64,000 nt of DNA. Origin: CAWGCE01 sp964480915 (lineage in GTDB: Bacteria > Planctomycetota > Planctomycetia > Pirellulales > Pirellulaceae). The position numbers were made by a program, and so were the translations under genes. Positions 8,987 to 17,716 of this stretch are shown here, one piece after another. The stretch spans positions 35,807-99,806 of the forward strand of contig CAYZRS010000015.1 of the NCBI GenBank assembly GCA_964480915.1, in the 5' to 3' direction. Each line of letters starts with the position of its first letter. Within the stretch, counting starts at the first letter, position 1. The notes under the pieces are model-generated. The model searched no databases. It worked only from the letters and a program-made list of their open reading frames with translations, and was not told the origin of the DNA.

Positions 8987-10537
8987 CTAGCGACGGCGGA
9001 TGAGCAGCGCCAAGCCAACGAGGCAGAGCAAGCCAGCTGCTGGCTCTGGAACCGCCGAGACGTCCGAGTTCTGGAACTTGTTACTGTTCCAAACAACGAA
9101 GTCTTGTCCGTCGGTCGCTCCATCGGCGTTGAAATCGCCACCGCACCAAAGGTTGTCATTGGAAAACTTGTTGGAGTTCCATACGACAAAGTCTTGACCG
9201 TCCACGGCACCGTCCAAGTTGGCATCGCCGGGAAGCAGTGGACTCGCAAAGCCCAACGCGGTGCCAGCCTCAGCCAACCAAGCGGTCAAGTCGTCACTGT
9301 TGACGTTTCCATCGGAAGTTAGATCGAACGACACATCCGGAGCTGCACCGCCTGCAACCTGAACGATTTCATCGACCAGGCTATCCACGTCTGAACATTC
9401 GTAAACGCCATTGTCGTCAAAGTCGCCATCGACGCCGGTCGAATCTTGTCCCAGGGCAATATCGATCGCGTTGAATCCCGAATCGATTGAGCTACGGTAG
9501 TATTCGATCGTCGAGTTGTCGGTCAAGCTTGTTGGATCGGTCACCACATCGAGCAGAACGTTGATATAGGGACCCGGATCGTCGTTGTCTCCACCGTACG
9601 AAGTGAAGTACAAGTTGCCACTTGCATCCAAAGCAATGTCACGCATGGTGTTGATCCCACCATTGTCCGTGTCCGAGAGATCGATCGAATGGACCAAGCT
9701 GTAGTTGTTCGCCGGATCAAGCACGTAGAGTGTGTTCGTCGATACGCCGCCGAAGCCACTGTAAGCAGCATAGACGTACGGTGAAATCGTCGGATTGTAT
9801 TCTAGCGCGGTCTGATCACTGCCTACGAATGGTGTAGGCTCAGTCCGGACATAGGTACTCGACATCGTCGTGACGTCGACTTCCCAGAAATCGCCAAGCG
9901 AAGACATGGTGAGAACGGTGTCGTTGTCAATCCACGCCGTGCCTTGCGTGTCGAAACCGACCAGTCCAGTCCCCACGGTGTCAATGATCGATTCTGCTGC
10001 GTTCGACAGCGATGCGCCGCCGCCCATCGTATCGCCTGCGGTGTAGTCGTAGACGATAATGGCTTGAGAATCGTAGCCTTGAATGGCGATTTTCGTATTG
10101 TCTGGACTTACACTTAGCGACGACATGCGCGTCGGAGTGATGGTTCCGCCCATACCAGAAGCAGACTCGCCAATGACTTGGACCGTCCCGGCGGTAGATT
10201 GCGTCGCGAAATTGTAAACCGTACCACCACCGGTCATCATGGCCGGATCAGGCGTGGCACCGAAGTTTAGCGCCAACAGATTACCTGTCGCGTTGTGACT
10301 GATGCCATTGAGGTTATCGAACTGGACACCCTGGACGAACACTTCGGATACCCATGGATGATTCAATTGCGTCCCGGTGTTCATACCAGCGGGGCCTCGA
10401 ACCAACTCCATCGACGTGGCTGCATCGAAGACGCTCAACCCACGTACAATGTCACCTGCCTGCGGTAGGTCTTGGGCTGATAGGCTGCTCACGCATGTGA
10501 GCGCTAGAAAAAATACGCAACACTTACGTATGGTCAT
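8987..10537 (-). CDS. Secreted propeller-like protein with dockerin-like repeats and PEP-CTERM signal
   Basis: 516 residues, with AGGGGA upstream of the ATG. The signal peptide is residues 1-21 (CVFFLALTCVSSLSA core). Residues of about 30-365 form a repeat-rich beta domain with blade-like phrases such as LSVSPDNTKIAIQGYD and IALDASGNLYFTSYGGD. Next come EF-hand-like Asp-rich loops (from about 369), then two near-identical units ending DGQDFVVWNSNKF (about 434-456 and 462-484). The C-terminus is a PEP-CTERM signal: VPEP, a hydrophobic segment and RRR. In other bacteria such tails are processed by exosortase; no exosortase is in the window. The function of the propeller part is unknown. Confidence 0.88.
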   Translation of the reverse strand: MTIRKCCVFFLALTCVSSLSAQDLPQAGDIVRGLSVFDAATSMELVRGPAGMNTGTQLNHPWVSEVFVQGVQFDNLNGISHNATGNLLALNFGATPDPAMMTGGGTVYNFATQSTAGTVQVIGESASGMGGTITPTRMSSLSVSPDNTKIAIQGYDSQAIIVYDYTAGDTMGGGASLSNAAESIIDTVGTGLVGFDTQGTAWIDNDTVLTMSSLGDFWEVDVTTMSSTYVRTEPTPFVGSDQTALEYNPTISPYVYAAYSGFGGVSTNTLYVLDPANNYSLVHSIDLSDTDNGGINTMRDIALDASGNLYFTSYGGDNDDPGPYINVLLDVVTDPTSLTDNSTIEYYRSSIDSGFNAIDIALGQDSTGVDGDFDDNGVYECSDVDSLVDEIVQVAGGAAPDVSFDLTSDGNVNSDDLTAWLAEAGTALGFASPLLPGDANLDGAVDGQDFVVWNSNKFSNDNLWCGGDFNADGATDGQDFVVWNSNKFQNSDVSAVPEPAAGLLCLVGLALLIRRR

Positions 10538-10840
10538 TTGCTTCCCCTAAGATTTGTAAATTGAATGTTGGCGACGACAGTACAGCACGCCGTGAGAAAA
10601 TTCGACAGACTTGTCGATGGTCCGCACCTTGCTCTCACAAAGTTTTCCACCAACTCCAGAATAGCCGAAACCGTCGACCAAGTCCCGGACCTAACTGTGA
10701 AAAAGGAGTGAAGAATCGCAGAATTCGTTCAAGCAAAAACAGGCCACCGTCGCTCAGTTCTGGCTCCCTTTCAGCCACCCCGACTCTGCCAAAACGCACA
10801 TATCCAGACATTCCTGGGTCAATTCATCCCCAGCAAACCG
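10538..10840. other. Divergent intergenic gap
   Basis: About 300 bases between the leftward PEP-CTERM gene and the rightward hydrolase gene. The only structure seen is a small inverted repeat, TCGACA-gact-TGTCGA, at 10602-10617. No coding frame is convincing. Confidence 0.5.
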
Positions 10841-11788
10841 ATGGCTGATGGAACCGAACATCGTGTGACCACCGAGGATGGTGATTTTGTTGTTTTGCAC
10901 GTGAATCGGCCAGAATCGGACGAAGCCAGCCAAGCGGCCTTTTCCAACAGACCCACCATGCTTCTGGTGCATGGGCTGTCCGGAAGTTACGAGAGCGGAT
11001 ATCTGAATCGAGTCGGCGAACGGCTGCTGAACGACGGCTGGAATGTTGTCCGCTTCGACATGCGAGGTTGTGGAGCCAGTACGCACCTATCCAAGGGCAT
11101 TTTCCACGCCGCCCGAGCTGCCGACCTGAAAACCGCAGTGCACTACCTTGAGTCACTTTTCCCCTCTTCCACGCTGGTTGTCGCCGGCTATTCGCTCGGC
11201 GCCAATTTGCTGTTGCGAATGCTGGGAGAACAGGCTGACTGTTTGCCTAAAACTTTGCAAATGGGAATCGCCGTGGCACCCCCGATCGATTTGGAAACTT
11301 GCTGCCGCATGCTCTCGCGAGGCTTGAGTTCGTTTTACGACAAGTATTTTGTTAGACGCCTGTGGCGTGAATTCCAAGCACGAAGAGCACAACTCGAGTT
11401 TGCCGATCGAGCCTTTGCCCGTAGGAGGCCGAAGACTCTGTTTGATTTCGACCAACAGATCACCGCGCCGGTGGGAGGATTTGAAACCGTCGAGGCTTAT
11501 TACCTAGCAGCCAGCTCGAAACCGTTTCTCAACCGGATCAAGATTCCCACGCGAATCCTGATTGCTCAGGACGACCCGGTCGTCCCCTTTTCGATATTCG
11601 ATAATGCCGACTACGCCTCGTCGTGCGAAATTTTCGTCACCAAGCACGGCGGACATCTGGGTTACGTCGGCAAGTATCGGGCGTGCCAAGAACCGCCCTA
11701 CCAACCTTCCAGCAGTTGGGAGGGCAGACGCTACCTTGACTGGCTCGTTCAACAATGGGCCAGCGCAGCGGAACGGTCGTTGTCGTAG
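10841..11788 (+). CDS. Alpha/beta hydrolase, YheT-like family
   Basis: A 315-residue alpha/beta-hydrolase of the YheT/embryogenesis-associated type. LLVHGLSGSYESGY supplies the oxyanion region, VVRFDMRGCGAS follows, and the nucleophile elbow is GYSLGANLLLRML. The late QDDPVVPFSIF and TKHGGHLGYVG regions supply the acid and the His, so the catalytic triad looks complete. The segment YDKYFVRRLWREFQ in the lid region is typical of the YheT group. These are probably esterases or lipases with unknown physiological substrate. It has no signal peptide, so it acts in the cytoplasm. No strong ribosome binding site is seen at this ATG. Confidence 0.85.
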   Translation: MADGTEHRVTTEDGDFVVLHVNRPESDEASQAAFSNRPTMLLVHGLSGSYESGYLNRVGERLLNDGWNVVRFDMRGCGASTHLSKGIFHAARAADLKTAVHYLESLFPSSTLVVAGYSLGANLLLRMLGEQADCLPKTLQMGIAVAPPIDLETCCRMLSRGLSSFYDKYFVRRLWREFQARRAQLEFADRAFARRRPKTLFDFDQQITAPVGGFETVEAYYLAASSKPFLNRIKIPTRILIAQDDPVVPFSIFDNADYASSCEIFVTKHGGHLGYVGKYRACQEPPYQPSSSWEGRRYLDWLVQQWASAAERSLS

Positions 11789-11855
11789 GCAACAAACCAT
11801 GAGCTGCGTGAAGTGCGCAACATGATCGGTGCGTTGAATCCGGCCGGTAAGACCG

Positions 11856-12287
11856 CTATCGCTCGAGCTGACAGCGATTCTTCTTGCAGGCGCGACCGGT
11901 GAGAGACAGCCGGTAGCGAGCAAAAACGCGGTAACCGAATTCCAAAACATGAGATACGAGCGGCAGCCGCGTCAGCGCCACGATGGCCCCGAACCCTACT
12001 GCCGCATAAAGTCGGCGAAACACTTCGACACCAGTGATCCAAGTACCATCGCCCAGTCGGCCCTGGATTTCATTCATGAAGTCTGCGAATTCGAGTGAGA
12101 ACGATGCGGGCGAGAAATCGGGCGCGGCAATGTCGGTAAATCGAATACGATGCTCGCGATCTTTGCGGCGTAAGAAGCTGATTTCGCGTTGGCAAAGCGG
12201 ACAGTCGCCATCGAAAAAGACTTCGACGTCGTAGCCTGCTTGGCGCGAGTCGAGCGAGCGATCCAAGACCGTGGAAACCGGAATCAT
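11856..12287 (-). CDS. DCC-family (DUF393) thiol-disulfide oxidoreductase-like protein
   Basis: A 143-residue protein with the family hallmark near the N-terminus: VEVFFDGDCPLCQREISFLRR, broken here as the DxxCPLC dithiol. It then has FTDIAAP and the C-terminal GFGAIVALTRLPLVSHVLEF region. DCC proteins are predicted thioredoxin-like redox proteins of poorly known function, and they often neighbour photolyase and carotenoid genes. Its ATG overlaps the stop of the upstream regulator gene by four bases (ATGA), so the two are translationally coupled and form one operon. Confidence 0.87.
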   Translation of the reverse strand: MIPVSTVLDRSLDSRQAGYDVEVFFDGDCPLCQREISFLRRKDREHRIRFTDIAAPDFSPASFSLEFADFMNEIQGRLGDGTWITGVEVFRRLYAAVGFGAIVALTRLPLVSHVLEFGYRVFARYRLSLTGRACKKNRCQLER

Positions 12288-13177
12288 GACGCATCCTTTC
12301 TGGCTCTTGATGACAGCCCGGTACTCTTAATCGCCTGAGAAAACTCCACGAGCTGCTGCAGGTTGTCACAATACGAGGCATACCGCAGCTCGGCCCGAAT
12401 CTCGGGAACGAGCGCTCGACCGCCCACGACGACCGAGATGCTGCTTGGGACTTGATCGTAAAACGCCAAATAGTCCCGAATGAATCCTGCTTGATCGGCA
12501 ATCTCTGAAGCGCTAAGCCAGATGAACCTTGGTTTGTGCACTTTCGCAACCGCCAGTAACTCGGTTAGCGGCAAGTTACAGCCGTAGGAAGTCGCTCGCC
12601 AACCGGCCTCTCGCAATACCGATTCGATCATCAGCGTCGGAAGACTGTAGACATCGCCCGAGACGCCGGCGCCGAGCGCAACGGGAGCATCTGCGGAAGG
12701 CATCCCCACCAGGCTGTGCAATTCATGGACGATGCATTGAGTGATATCGCAGGCTCGATGTTCTTGAAAGACCTGAATCGTGCCGGCCTTCCACTCGTTG
12801 CCAATGCGGTGCAATGACGTCGCAATAATTTCGTCACAAACTCGCGAGAGTGAGCGGCCTCGTAAGTAAGTATCGAAGATTACTCGTCTCGCGTTCGGCA
12901 ATTCGCCCGCGATCAGGGCGGAATAGAAATCGTCCGCGTGACTCTCGACCGCCAAACGTCGGACACCCACATGTTTCGGCAATCCGATCGCTTCGGGCCT
13001 CACCAACGCTCGCTCGCTCGTTCGCAAGAATTCAACGACGCCAGAAAGAGGCAATCTCCGATGGCCACCCGGAGTCCGCTTCACCGGCAGAACGCCACGG
13101 TCACACCACCGTTTCAACGATGATTCGCTCACGCCCAAGGATTCAGCGACTTGTCGCGGAGTCAGTAGGTCGGACAT
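12284..13177 (-). CDS. MerR/CarH-LitR-like regulator with altered B12-binding-like domain
   Basis: 297 residues. Residues 1-55 are a MerR-type helix-turn-helix (TPRQVAESLGVSESSLKRWC, then TPGGHRRL). The C-terminal two thirds resemble the cobalamin-binding module of CarH/LitR photoreceptors: the helical part keeps W-x9-EH (from GNEWKAG to QEHRAC), and the Rossmann part has LREAGWRATSYGCNLP and VVVGGRAL. The signature D/ExHxxG motif reads GDVYSLP, so the usual lower-ligand His is Tyr. CarH-type proteins are light-labile repressors; here the chromophore may be lost or different. It is coupled to the DCC gene, is divergent from a sigma factor, and a photolyase gene lies about 1.2 kb away. The ATG has GAGG 8 bases upstream. 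Confidence 0.8.
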   Translation of the reverse strand: MSDLLTPRQVAESLGVSESSLKRWCDRGVLPVKRTPGGHRRLPLSGVVEFLRTSERALVRPEAIGLPKHVGVRRLAVESHADDFYSALIAGELPNARRVIFDTYLRGRSLSRVCDEIIATSLHRIGNEWKAGTIQVFQEHRACDITQCIVHELHSLVGMPSADAPVALGAGVSGDVYSLPTLMIESVLREAGWRATSYGCNLPLTELLAVAKVHKPRFIWLSASEIADQAGFIRDYLAFYDQVPSSISVVVGGRALVPEIRAELRYASYCDNLQQLVEFSQAIKSTGLSSRARKDAS

Positions 13178-13208
13178 CCTGGGAGCCTCTTTTGGCCAAA
13201 GGGAGCCG

Positions 13209-13366
13209 CAAATCGCGTCAATGAACGATTTGCTTCTATCGGAGTTTAGGCCCCCAACGCGGGCTATCCAGCCAAAAAATGCGTAAAATGAGTTAAAAAT
13301 CCCATATTTCTGCCACGAAGGGGTTAACTTGGCTGAACGATTTCAGTTACAATCGTGAACGATTTG
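13209..13366. promoter_or_regulatory. Repeated TGAACGATTT sites between regulator and sigma genes
   Basis: TGAACGATTT occurs three times on the plus strand, at 13222-13231, 13334-13343 and 13356-13365. The last two are 22 bases apart (about two helical turns) and lie directly before the sigma-factor start. The core CGATT also pairs with AATCG in inverted orientation: 13211-13215 with 13226-13230, and 13351-13355 with 13360-13364 (AATCG-TGAA-CGATT). This arrangement fits operators for the divergently encoded MerR-type regulator. Binding is inferred, not shown. Confidence 0.55.
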
Positions 13367-13391
13367 AACGTTTTTGACAGGGAGGCCTGTA

Positions 13392-14348
13392 GTGATCGTC
13401 AAACAAGCTGAGCTCAATGGCTCTAAAACAGCAGCGGCGACGGCGAATAAACGCCGAGCGGAGAAAGCGGTCCAGACGGAGCTTTCTTTCATCCCTAATG
13501 CGGAATTCGCGAAAACGCGATTGTCTGTCAGGGCAATTCGCAGCCAGATGCAGCCGCTCCTCGATTCCGAAACGTTGGAACTGCACGCGGCCTCGAAGAA
13601 CATTTCAGGCCACCATGCGGCTCATTTGGTCCGCATGTGCTCGACACCGCTACTGACCGCAGGCGAAGAACGAGAGCTCTTCCGCCTAATGAACTATTCG
13701 AAGTTTCGTGGCAATGCGTCCCGATCGGAACTGAATCCACGACGGCCCAACCTGCGAAAACTTCAAGAGTTCGAGGAATTCTCTGAGCTGGCGAGCCAAC
13801 TACGCAACCACATCGTGAACGCCAATGTCCGTTTGGTAGTTTCGATCGTGAAAAAATTTGCCGACGCCAAGAACAACTTCGACGAGCTGTTCAGTGAAGG
13901 TGTCTTTTCCCTCATGCGGGCAGCCGACAAGTTCGATTTTGCCCGCGGCTATCGCTTCAGCACCTACGCCACGTGCGCCATCCGCAGAGAATTGGCTCAC
14001 TTCGTCGATCGCCAATCCAAGCAACGCAAGCGATTTAACTCTGGCATCAGCGAGTCGATGCAAAGCAGCATCGAACCAGAGATGCCAGCCGGTTTGCACC
14101 CTGCGATTCATTCGGAACTGTTCGTTCGACTCAATGGACTCTTGTCCGAGCTGGACGGTCGAGAGCAGCTCATCTTGCTCGCCAGATACGGATTTGATTC
14201 CGAAGAAGGCAAGCGAACTTTCCAGAATTTGGGCGATGAACTGGGCGTCTGTAAAGAACGAGTCCGTCAGCTGGAAGCGAGAGCACTCCGGAAGCTGCGG
14301 GAGAAAGCTCACGACATGGGCTTCAACCCAGAACTAGCGCCCGTTTGA
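13392..14348 (+). CDS. Sigma-70 family RNA polymerase sigma factor (group 2-like)
   Basis: 318 residues from GTG 13392, chosen because AGGGAGG (13379-13385) lies 6 bases upstream; a TTG at 13374 is in frame but overlaps that site. Region 1.2-like sequence (TPLLTAGEERELFRLMN) is followed by region 2 (ANVRLVVSIVKKF, FSEGVFSLMRAADKFD, then GYRFSTYATCAIRREL, the -10 recognition and melting helix). Region 4 has LGDELGVCKERVRQLEARAL for -35 contact. Region 3 looks short, and there is no long region 1.1. This is larger than ECF sigmas and fits an alternative, stress-type sigma. It is divergent from the CarH-like regulator gene with operator-like repeats between, so repression by that protein is likely. 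Confidence 0.9.
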   Translation: MIVKQAELNGSKTAAATANKRRAEKAVQTELSFIPNAEFAKTRLSVRAIRSQMQPLLDSETLELHAASKNISGHHAAHLVRMCSTPLLTAGEERELFRLMNYSKFRGNASRSELNPRRPNLRKLQEFEEFSELASQLRNHIVNANVRLVVSIVKKFADAKNNFDELFSEGVFSLMRAADKFDFARGYRFSTYATCAIRRELAHFVDRQSKQRKRFNSGISESMQSSIEPEMPAGLHPAIHSELFVRLNGLLSELDGREQLILLARYGFDSEEGKRTFQNLGDELGVCKERVRQLEARALRKLREKAHDMGFNPELAPV

Positions 14349-14409
14349 GCAACCAAGTTCACTGCAACTCTCGATGGGCAGTGGGCCTGGTCTGTTGGGA
14401 CCGAGCCCA

Positions 14410-15915
14410 CTATTCAAACAGTTCCGCCTGGCGACCGTACTGACGCAAATAGTCCTTCACGCGAACTTTTCTAGCCGTGTTTTCGCTCGTCATGTAACGA
14501 ATCTTTCCGAAAATTGGCCGCTCGGGCCCCCAAGCGCGATCATACCGACCTAGCACCCAGAAAATCCCGCTGTAGGAATTCGGGTTACGCCCGTCGACCG
14601 CATATTTGTTGTTGAGCTCGATCATGATCTCTAACGCATCTTGCGGGTGATTGGTCCACTGCAGTATTTTCTTGCCCCACAGCATGCGCAGGTAGTTGTG
14701 CATCCTGCCATCTTGAACCAATTGCCGCTGAGCCGCATTCCAAAGTGGGTCGTGCGTCCGTGAATACTCAAATTTTTCCAGGTCGTAGACGTGCTCTCGC
14801 TTGTCCTTTGTGTGTTCTTCCAATGTTTTCTGCGCCCACTCGGGTAACGATTCATATTGGTCATAGTCGGGACGCTGCCAACACATGTTGTAACCCAACT
14901 CGCGCCAAGTGATCAGTTCATCCGCAAACGACTCGAACGGTTCACTCGCGCCCCACCAGCCTCGGCTGCTGCCGGTCGCCTTTTCTGCCACAGCGCTGCT
15001 CGACCAGCCTTCCTCTTTCGCGGTCGCCTGAAAGACGGCATGAGCCGACGCGTGGCCAAAATGCAAATAGGGTGACAAGCCGCTGGCGACGTCACGTTCC
15101 GGTTGATTGCGCTCGAGATAATCTTTGAGCTTGGACTTTACGAAGGACCGAATCTGTTTGCCTGCCGCGACGGTGCCACCGTTAAACGGCGCGACGCGTA
15201 CGCCGTGATCAATCGGCAGCACCTTCAACCATTCGGGCTCATTCGCCAAACGAGCGACGTCGGCCGCGGGCCATGTTTTGAGGCATTGGGCGGGAATTTT
15301 CTGCAGCGGTTTAAGCTTCCGGCGGGCCAATGGATTTGACTGCGGCATTTCATTTAAGTGCGGCAGCAAGTTCTTTTGCAAGTATCGCCGGAAATCGTAA
15401 GCGCGACTGAAAACTTTCGGCGCAGCGCGCATGGGTAAGAGCCCATTCGAATCGACGAGTTCAAAACGACAGCCAATCTGGCGATTCGCCGACGCCAACA
15501 TCTTCGGGAGGAAGAAGCAAGGGAAGTCGTCACTAACCACGACGCTTGCCTTTTCAGCCAAGGCGGCCAACAGGCCACGTCCCTCGCCTGCATTTTTCTC
15601 TAAGTAAGGGTAGTACCCGACGGGCGTATCGACCAAGCGCTGCTGATTATCGGCCATCCCCTGAATGACAAAGTGATGGATTCGATCGCTGGCCCACCGA
15701 TACCCACAGCGCAGCGCCTCCAGGACGAGCAGCGGTTTCTTCAATTCCACAGCCCAATCAACGGCCCGTTCGAAACTAAAATTCGAATCGACACGACGAT
15801 TGGCAATCATCCAATACAGGACATATTCGCCATCGCTCGAAACGACCGCTTCGTTCACCACACGAACGCGCAGATCGGGCACATTCGATTTCAATTTCTT
15901 CGGTTCGCTTGCCAT
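14410..15915 (-). CDS. Class II deoxyribodipyrimidine (CPD) photolyase
   Basis: 501 residues. An FAD enzyme that repairs cyclobutane pyrimidine dimers using blue or near-UV light. The N-terminal Rossmann part has YVLYWMIANRRVDSNFSFER. The C-terminal FAD domain carries the class II hallmarks LRMLWGKKILQWT, ELNNKYAVDGRNPNSY and ERPIFGKIRYM. The class is set by these C-terminal motifs, which differ from class I PhrB. It converges on the sigma-factor gene with 61 bases between stops and lies within the putative light-response group. A small inverted repeat sits directly upstream of the ATG. Confidence 0.92.
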   Translation of the reverse strand: MASEPKKLKSNVPDLRVRVVNEAVVSSDGEYVLYWMIANRRVDSNFSFERAVDWAVELKKPLLVLEALRCGYRWASDRIHHFVIQGMADNQQRLVDTPVGYYPYLEKNAGEGRGLLAALAEKASVVVSDDFPCFFLPKMLASANRQIGCRFELVDSNGLLPMRAAPKVFSRAYDFRRYLQKNLLPHLNEMPQSNPLARRKLKPLQKIPAQCLKTWPAADVARLANEPEWLKVLPIDHGVRVAPFNGGTVAAGKQIRSFVKSKLKDYLERNQPERDVASGLSPYLHFGHASAHAVFQATAKEEGWSSSAVAEKATGSSRGWWGASEPFESFADELITWRELGYNMCWQRPDYDQYESLPEWAQKTLEEHTKDKREHVYDLEKFEYSRTHDPLWNAAQRQLVQDGRMHNYLRMLWGKKILQWTNHPQDALEIMIELNNKYAVDGRNPNSYSGIFWVLGRYDRAWGPERPIFGKIRYMTSENTARKVRVKDYLRQYGRQAELFE

Positions 15916-15917
15916 AG

Positions 15918-15936
15918 GAATAGCCTAGGCTGATTC
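15918..15936. promoter_or_regulatory. Inverted repeat at the photolyase start
   Basis: AGCCTAGGCT (15922-15931) is a perfect 10-base palindrome, flanked by GAAT on the left and ATTC on the right. It begins 7 bases from the photolyase ATG and covers the AGG that could serve as its ribosome binding site. It may be a repressor site; the assignment is tentative. Confidence 0.35.
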
Positions 15937-16137
15937 GACCGAGAGACAACTGGGGGCGACCTGCAATCGGTGTGACTTGACACTTCCCGTTCGGCAGTCA
16001 TTCGTCGAGCGCCGCAAACGACATTCTGGACAAATTCCATCAGCATCTCGCGAGGCACCAATTTCGACTCAACCGGCGGGCGATCCAGATAGCACTTATC
16101 TACACGGAACAGAAACCAAAGAATCGAACGAATCGAC

Positions 16138-16169
16138 AAAAAAAGCGGCGCACCGAATGGTACGCCGCT
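16138..16169 (-). terminator. Rho-independent terminator for the 16195-17001 gene
   Basis: Arms 16144-16154 and 16159-16169 pair with one mismatch around a GAAT loop. On the minus strand a T-run follows (A-run 16138-16144), about 25 bases past the stop of the leftward PEP-CTERM gene. Confidence 0.8.
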
Positions 16170-16194
16170 CAACTTGCACCTGGAAAGGTATGTT

Positions 16195-17001
16195 TTAGCG
16201 TCGTCGTCCGACGGCCAGTGCGAGCAGGCTACTCAAGACGATAAGGATCGAACTCGGTTCTGGCACGGTGATCGTGTAGGTGAACTGCTCACCATAACCG
16301 GCAATCAAGGCACCTCCCAATGCAGTGACTGGTCCTGAAAGATCAGGAGCCCCCAGAAAGCCCACTGTACCCGTAAGTTCACCGATGGCGGTCCCAGCAT
16401 CAGGAGTCGGTGGATTAAAGGCAAACGTTGATCCGTCTGTCGCAACGATGAAGTTGTCTTGTCCGACAAAAGAATACGTGGCACCAGCGGGCACGTTCAC
16501 TTCCAATGGATTGACACCAGCGTTGCCTTCACCAATGTTGATAAACGAAATCTGAAATGCGTCCATCGAAGTCGGATTCAGGGTTCCCGGAGCAACCCAA
16601 GTCGTCAATGCACCGCTCGCTTTTTCTTGAGCAACAAGCGCGATCGAAACGGTGTAAGTGCTGACGTTCCCCATGGTCACGACCGATTCCGTTTCCACTG
16701 CAACCAGCTCTTGCAGAGCATCCCCGGTGTTGAAGTCGGTCGTCCCGAAGCCCAGATCACCGACAACCTGTGAACCCGTTCCTGCGAACGTCAAGTTGGC
16801 AGCTGGAGCTGCAAAGAATCCATTGACCGCACCTGCCCCATCGAACGCCCAAACAGTTCCGGCGATGCTGTAGCTCGAACCGGCAGCAGTGATCGGTGAT
16901 GAGTTGGTGATCAAGGCCGCTGGTTCTTCGAAGGGAGTCACCCCCGCGAACAGTGAATTTGTCAGGACGAACAGCAGTAGAACGAGTGTCTTCTTCATCA
17001 T
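16195..17001 (-). CDS. Small PEP-CTERM secreted protein
   Basis: 268 residues. The start has GAGGAAGA four bases upstream of the ATG. The signal peptide is residues 1-19 (TLVLLLFVLTNSLFAG). The middle is a Gly/Ala/Thr-rich beta protein with no family I recognise. The C-terminus is a PEP-CTERM anchor: VPEPSSILIV, continuing hydrophobic, and GRRR at the end. It is predicted to be exported and sorted to the cell surface or matrix by an exosortase system encoded elsewhere. It stands alone: about 280 bases from the photolyase gene and 715 bases before the thiolase gene, with its own terminator. Confidence 0.85.
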   Translation of the reverse strand: MMKKTLVLLLFVLTNSLFAGVTPFEEPAALITNSSPITAAGSSYSIAGTVWAFDGAGAVNGFFAAPAANLTFAGTGSQVVGDLGFGTTDFNTGDALQELVAVETESVVTMGNVSTYTVSIALVAQEKASGALTTWVAPGTLNPTSMDAFQISFINIGEGNAGVNPLEVNVPAGATYSFVGQDNFIVATDGSTFAFNPPTPDAGTAIGELTGTVGFLGAPDLSGPVTALGGALIAGYGEQFTYTITVPEPSSILIVLSSLLALAVGRRR

Positions 17002-17716
17002 TAAATCTTCCTCAAGAAAAGGTGTAACTGGTATTTGATTTGTTAACTAATTTTTGGAAATACATGCTTCCGACTAGGCAAGTATTCAGCCGACTCGTCG
17101 CGCGACACTATTCAGAAATCGCGCACGATTAGTGGCCGGAATCTGGCTCCGGAAAAACATCCGCGCACGCGGGTCGCTCAAGACCGAACCCAGGGGTGCG
17201 CACATCAGCGCACCGTAAGCACGGCCACAGCGAGACTCGCACCAAACCGGTTATGAGCGCACGGTTGCACGCACATCACCACAGACTGGGCGGAAGCTAT
17301 GATTACCTTCGAAATATCAACCCGCGTTCATTGGCAATCCTCGCGTGATCGTTGCGTGGCAGAAATTGGCGCAGGCTGAAGCACAGCCAGACCGAATCTA
17401 TTTTTGAGCGTCGGCAGAAAACGGAGCCAACCAAGAAAAGCAGAGGAGAGATGAGTAGCAAGGATGCCGAGACGCGACTGTGTGCAACGCACAAAACCAT
17501 CAAATACCGGTCGAAACCGGGAGTGAATTCGTCGCGTCGACATCACTGGCGTTCCTCAAGGTGATCTGTGAAAGATCTAGGATTATTTACGTCTACGATC
17601 CAGCGTAACTAGAAAGGAGCCTGAGTCAAGCAAAACGGGGAAAAACATGTCGGATTAGAAAACGGGCTGTCAATCCCAATCCTGGGCCTTCAAGCAATTT
17701 CACCGAAAATTACTGT
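17002..17716. other. 715-base gap without a convincing gene
   Basis: This lies upstream of the leftward PEP-CTERM gene and downstream of the thiolase gene. The only clear structure is a hairpin, GGTGCGC (17195-17201) pairing with GCGCACC (17208-17214), in a C/G-rich stretch. Short open frames around 17300-17560 on both strands overlap one another and show no signal peptide, domain or ribosome binding site. The PEP-CTERM gene's promoter should be in the right-adjacent bases. Confidence 0.5.

Noticed and set aside
17303..17564. Short open frames on both strands in the gap before the thiolase gene
   Set aside because: They overlap one another, and none has a domain or convincing ribosome binding site.
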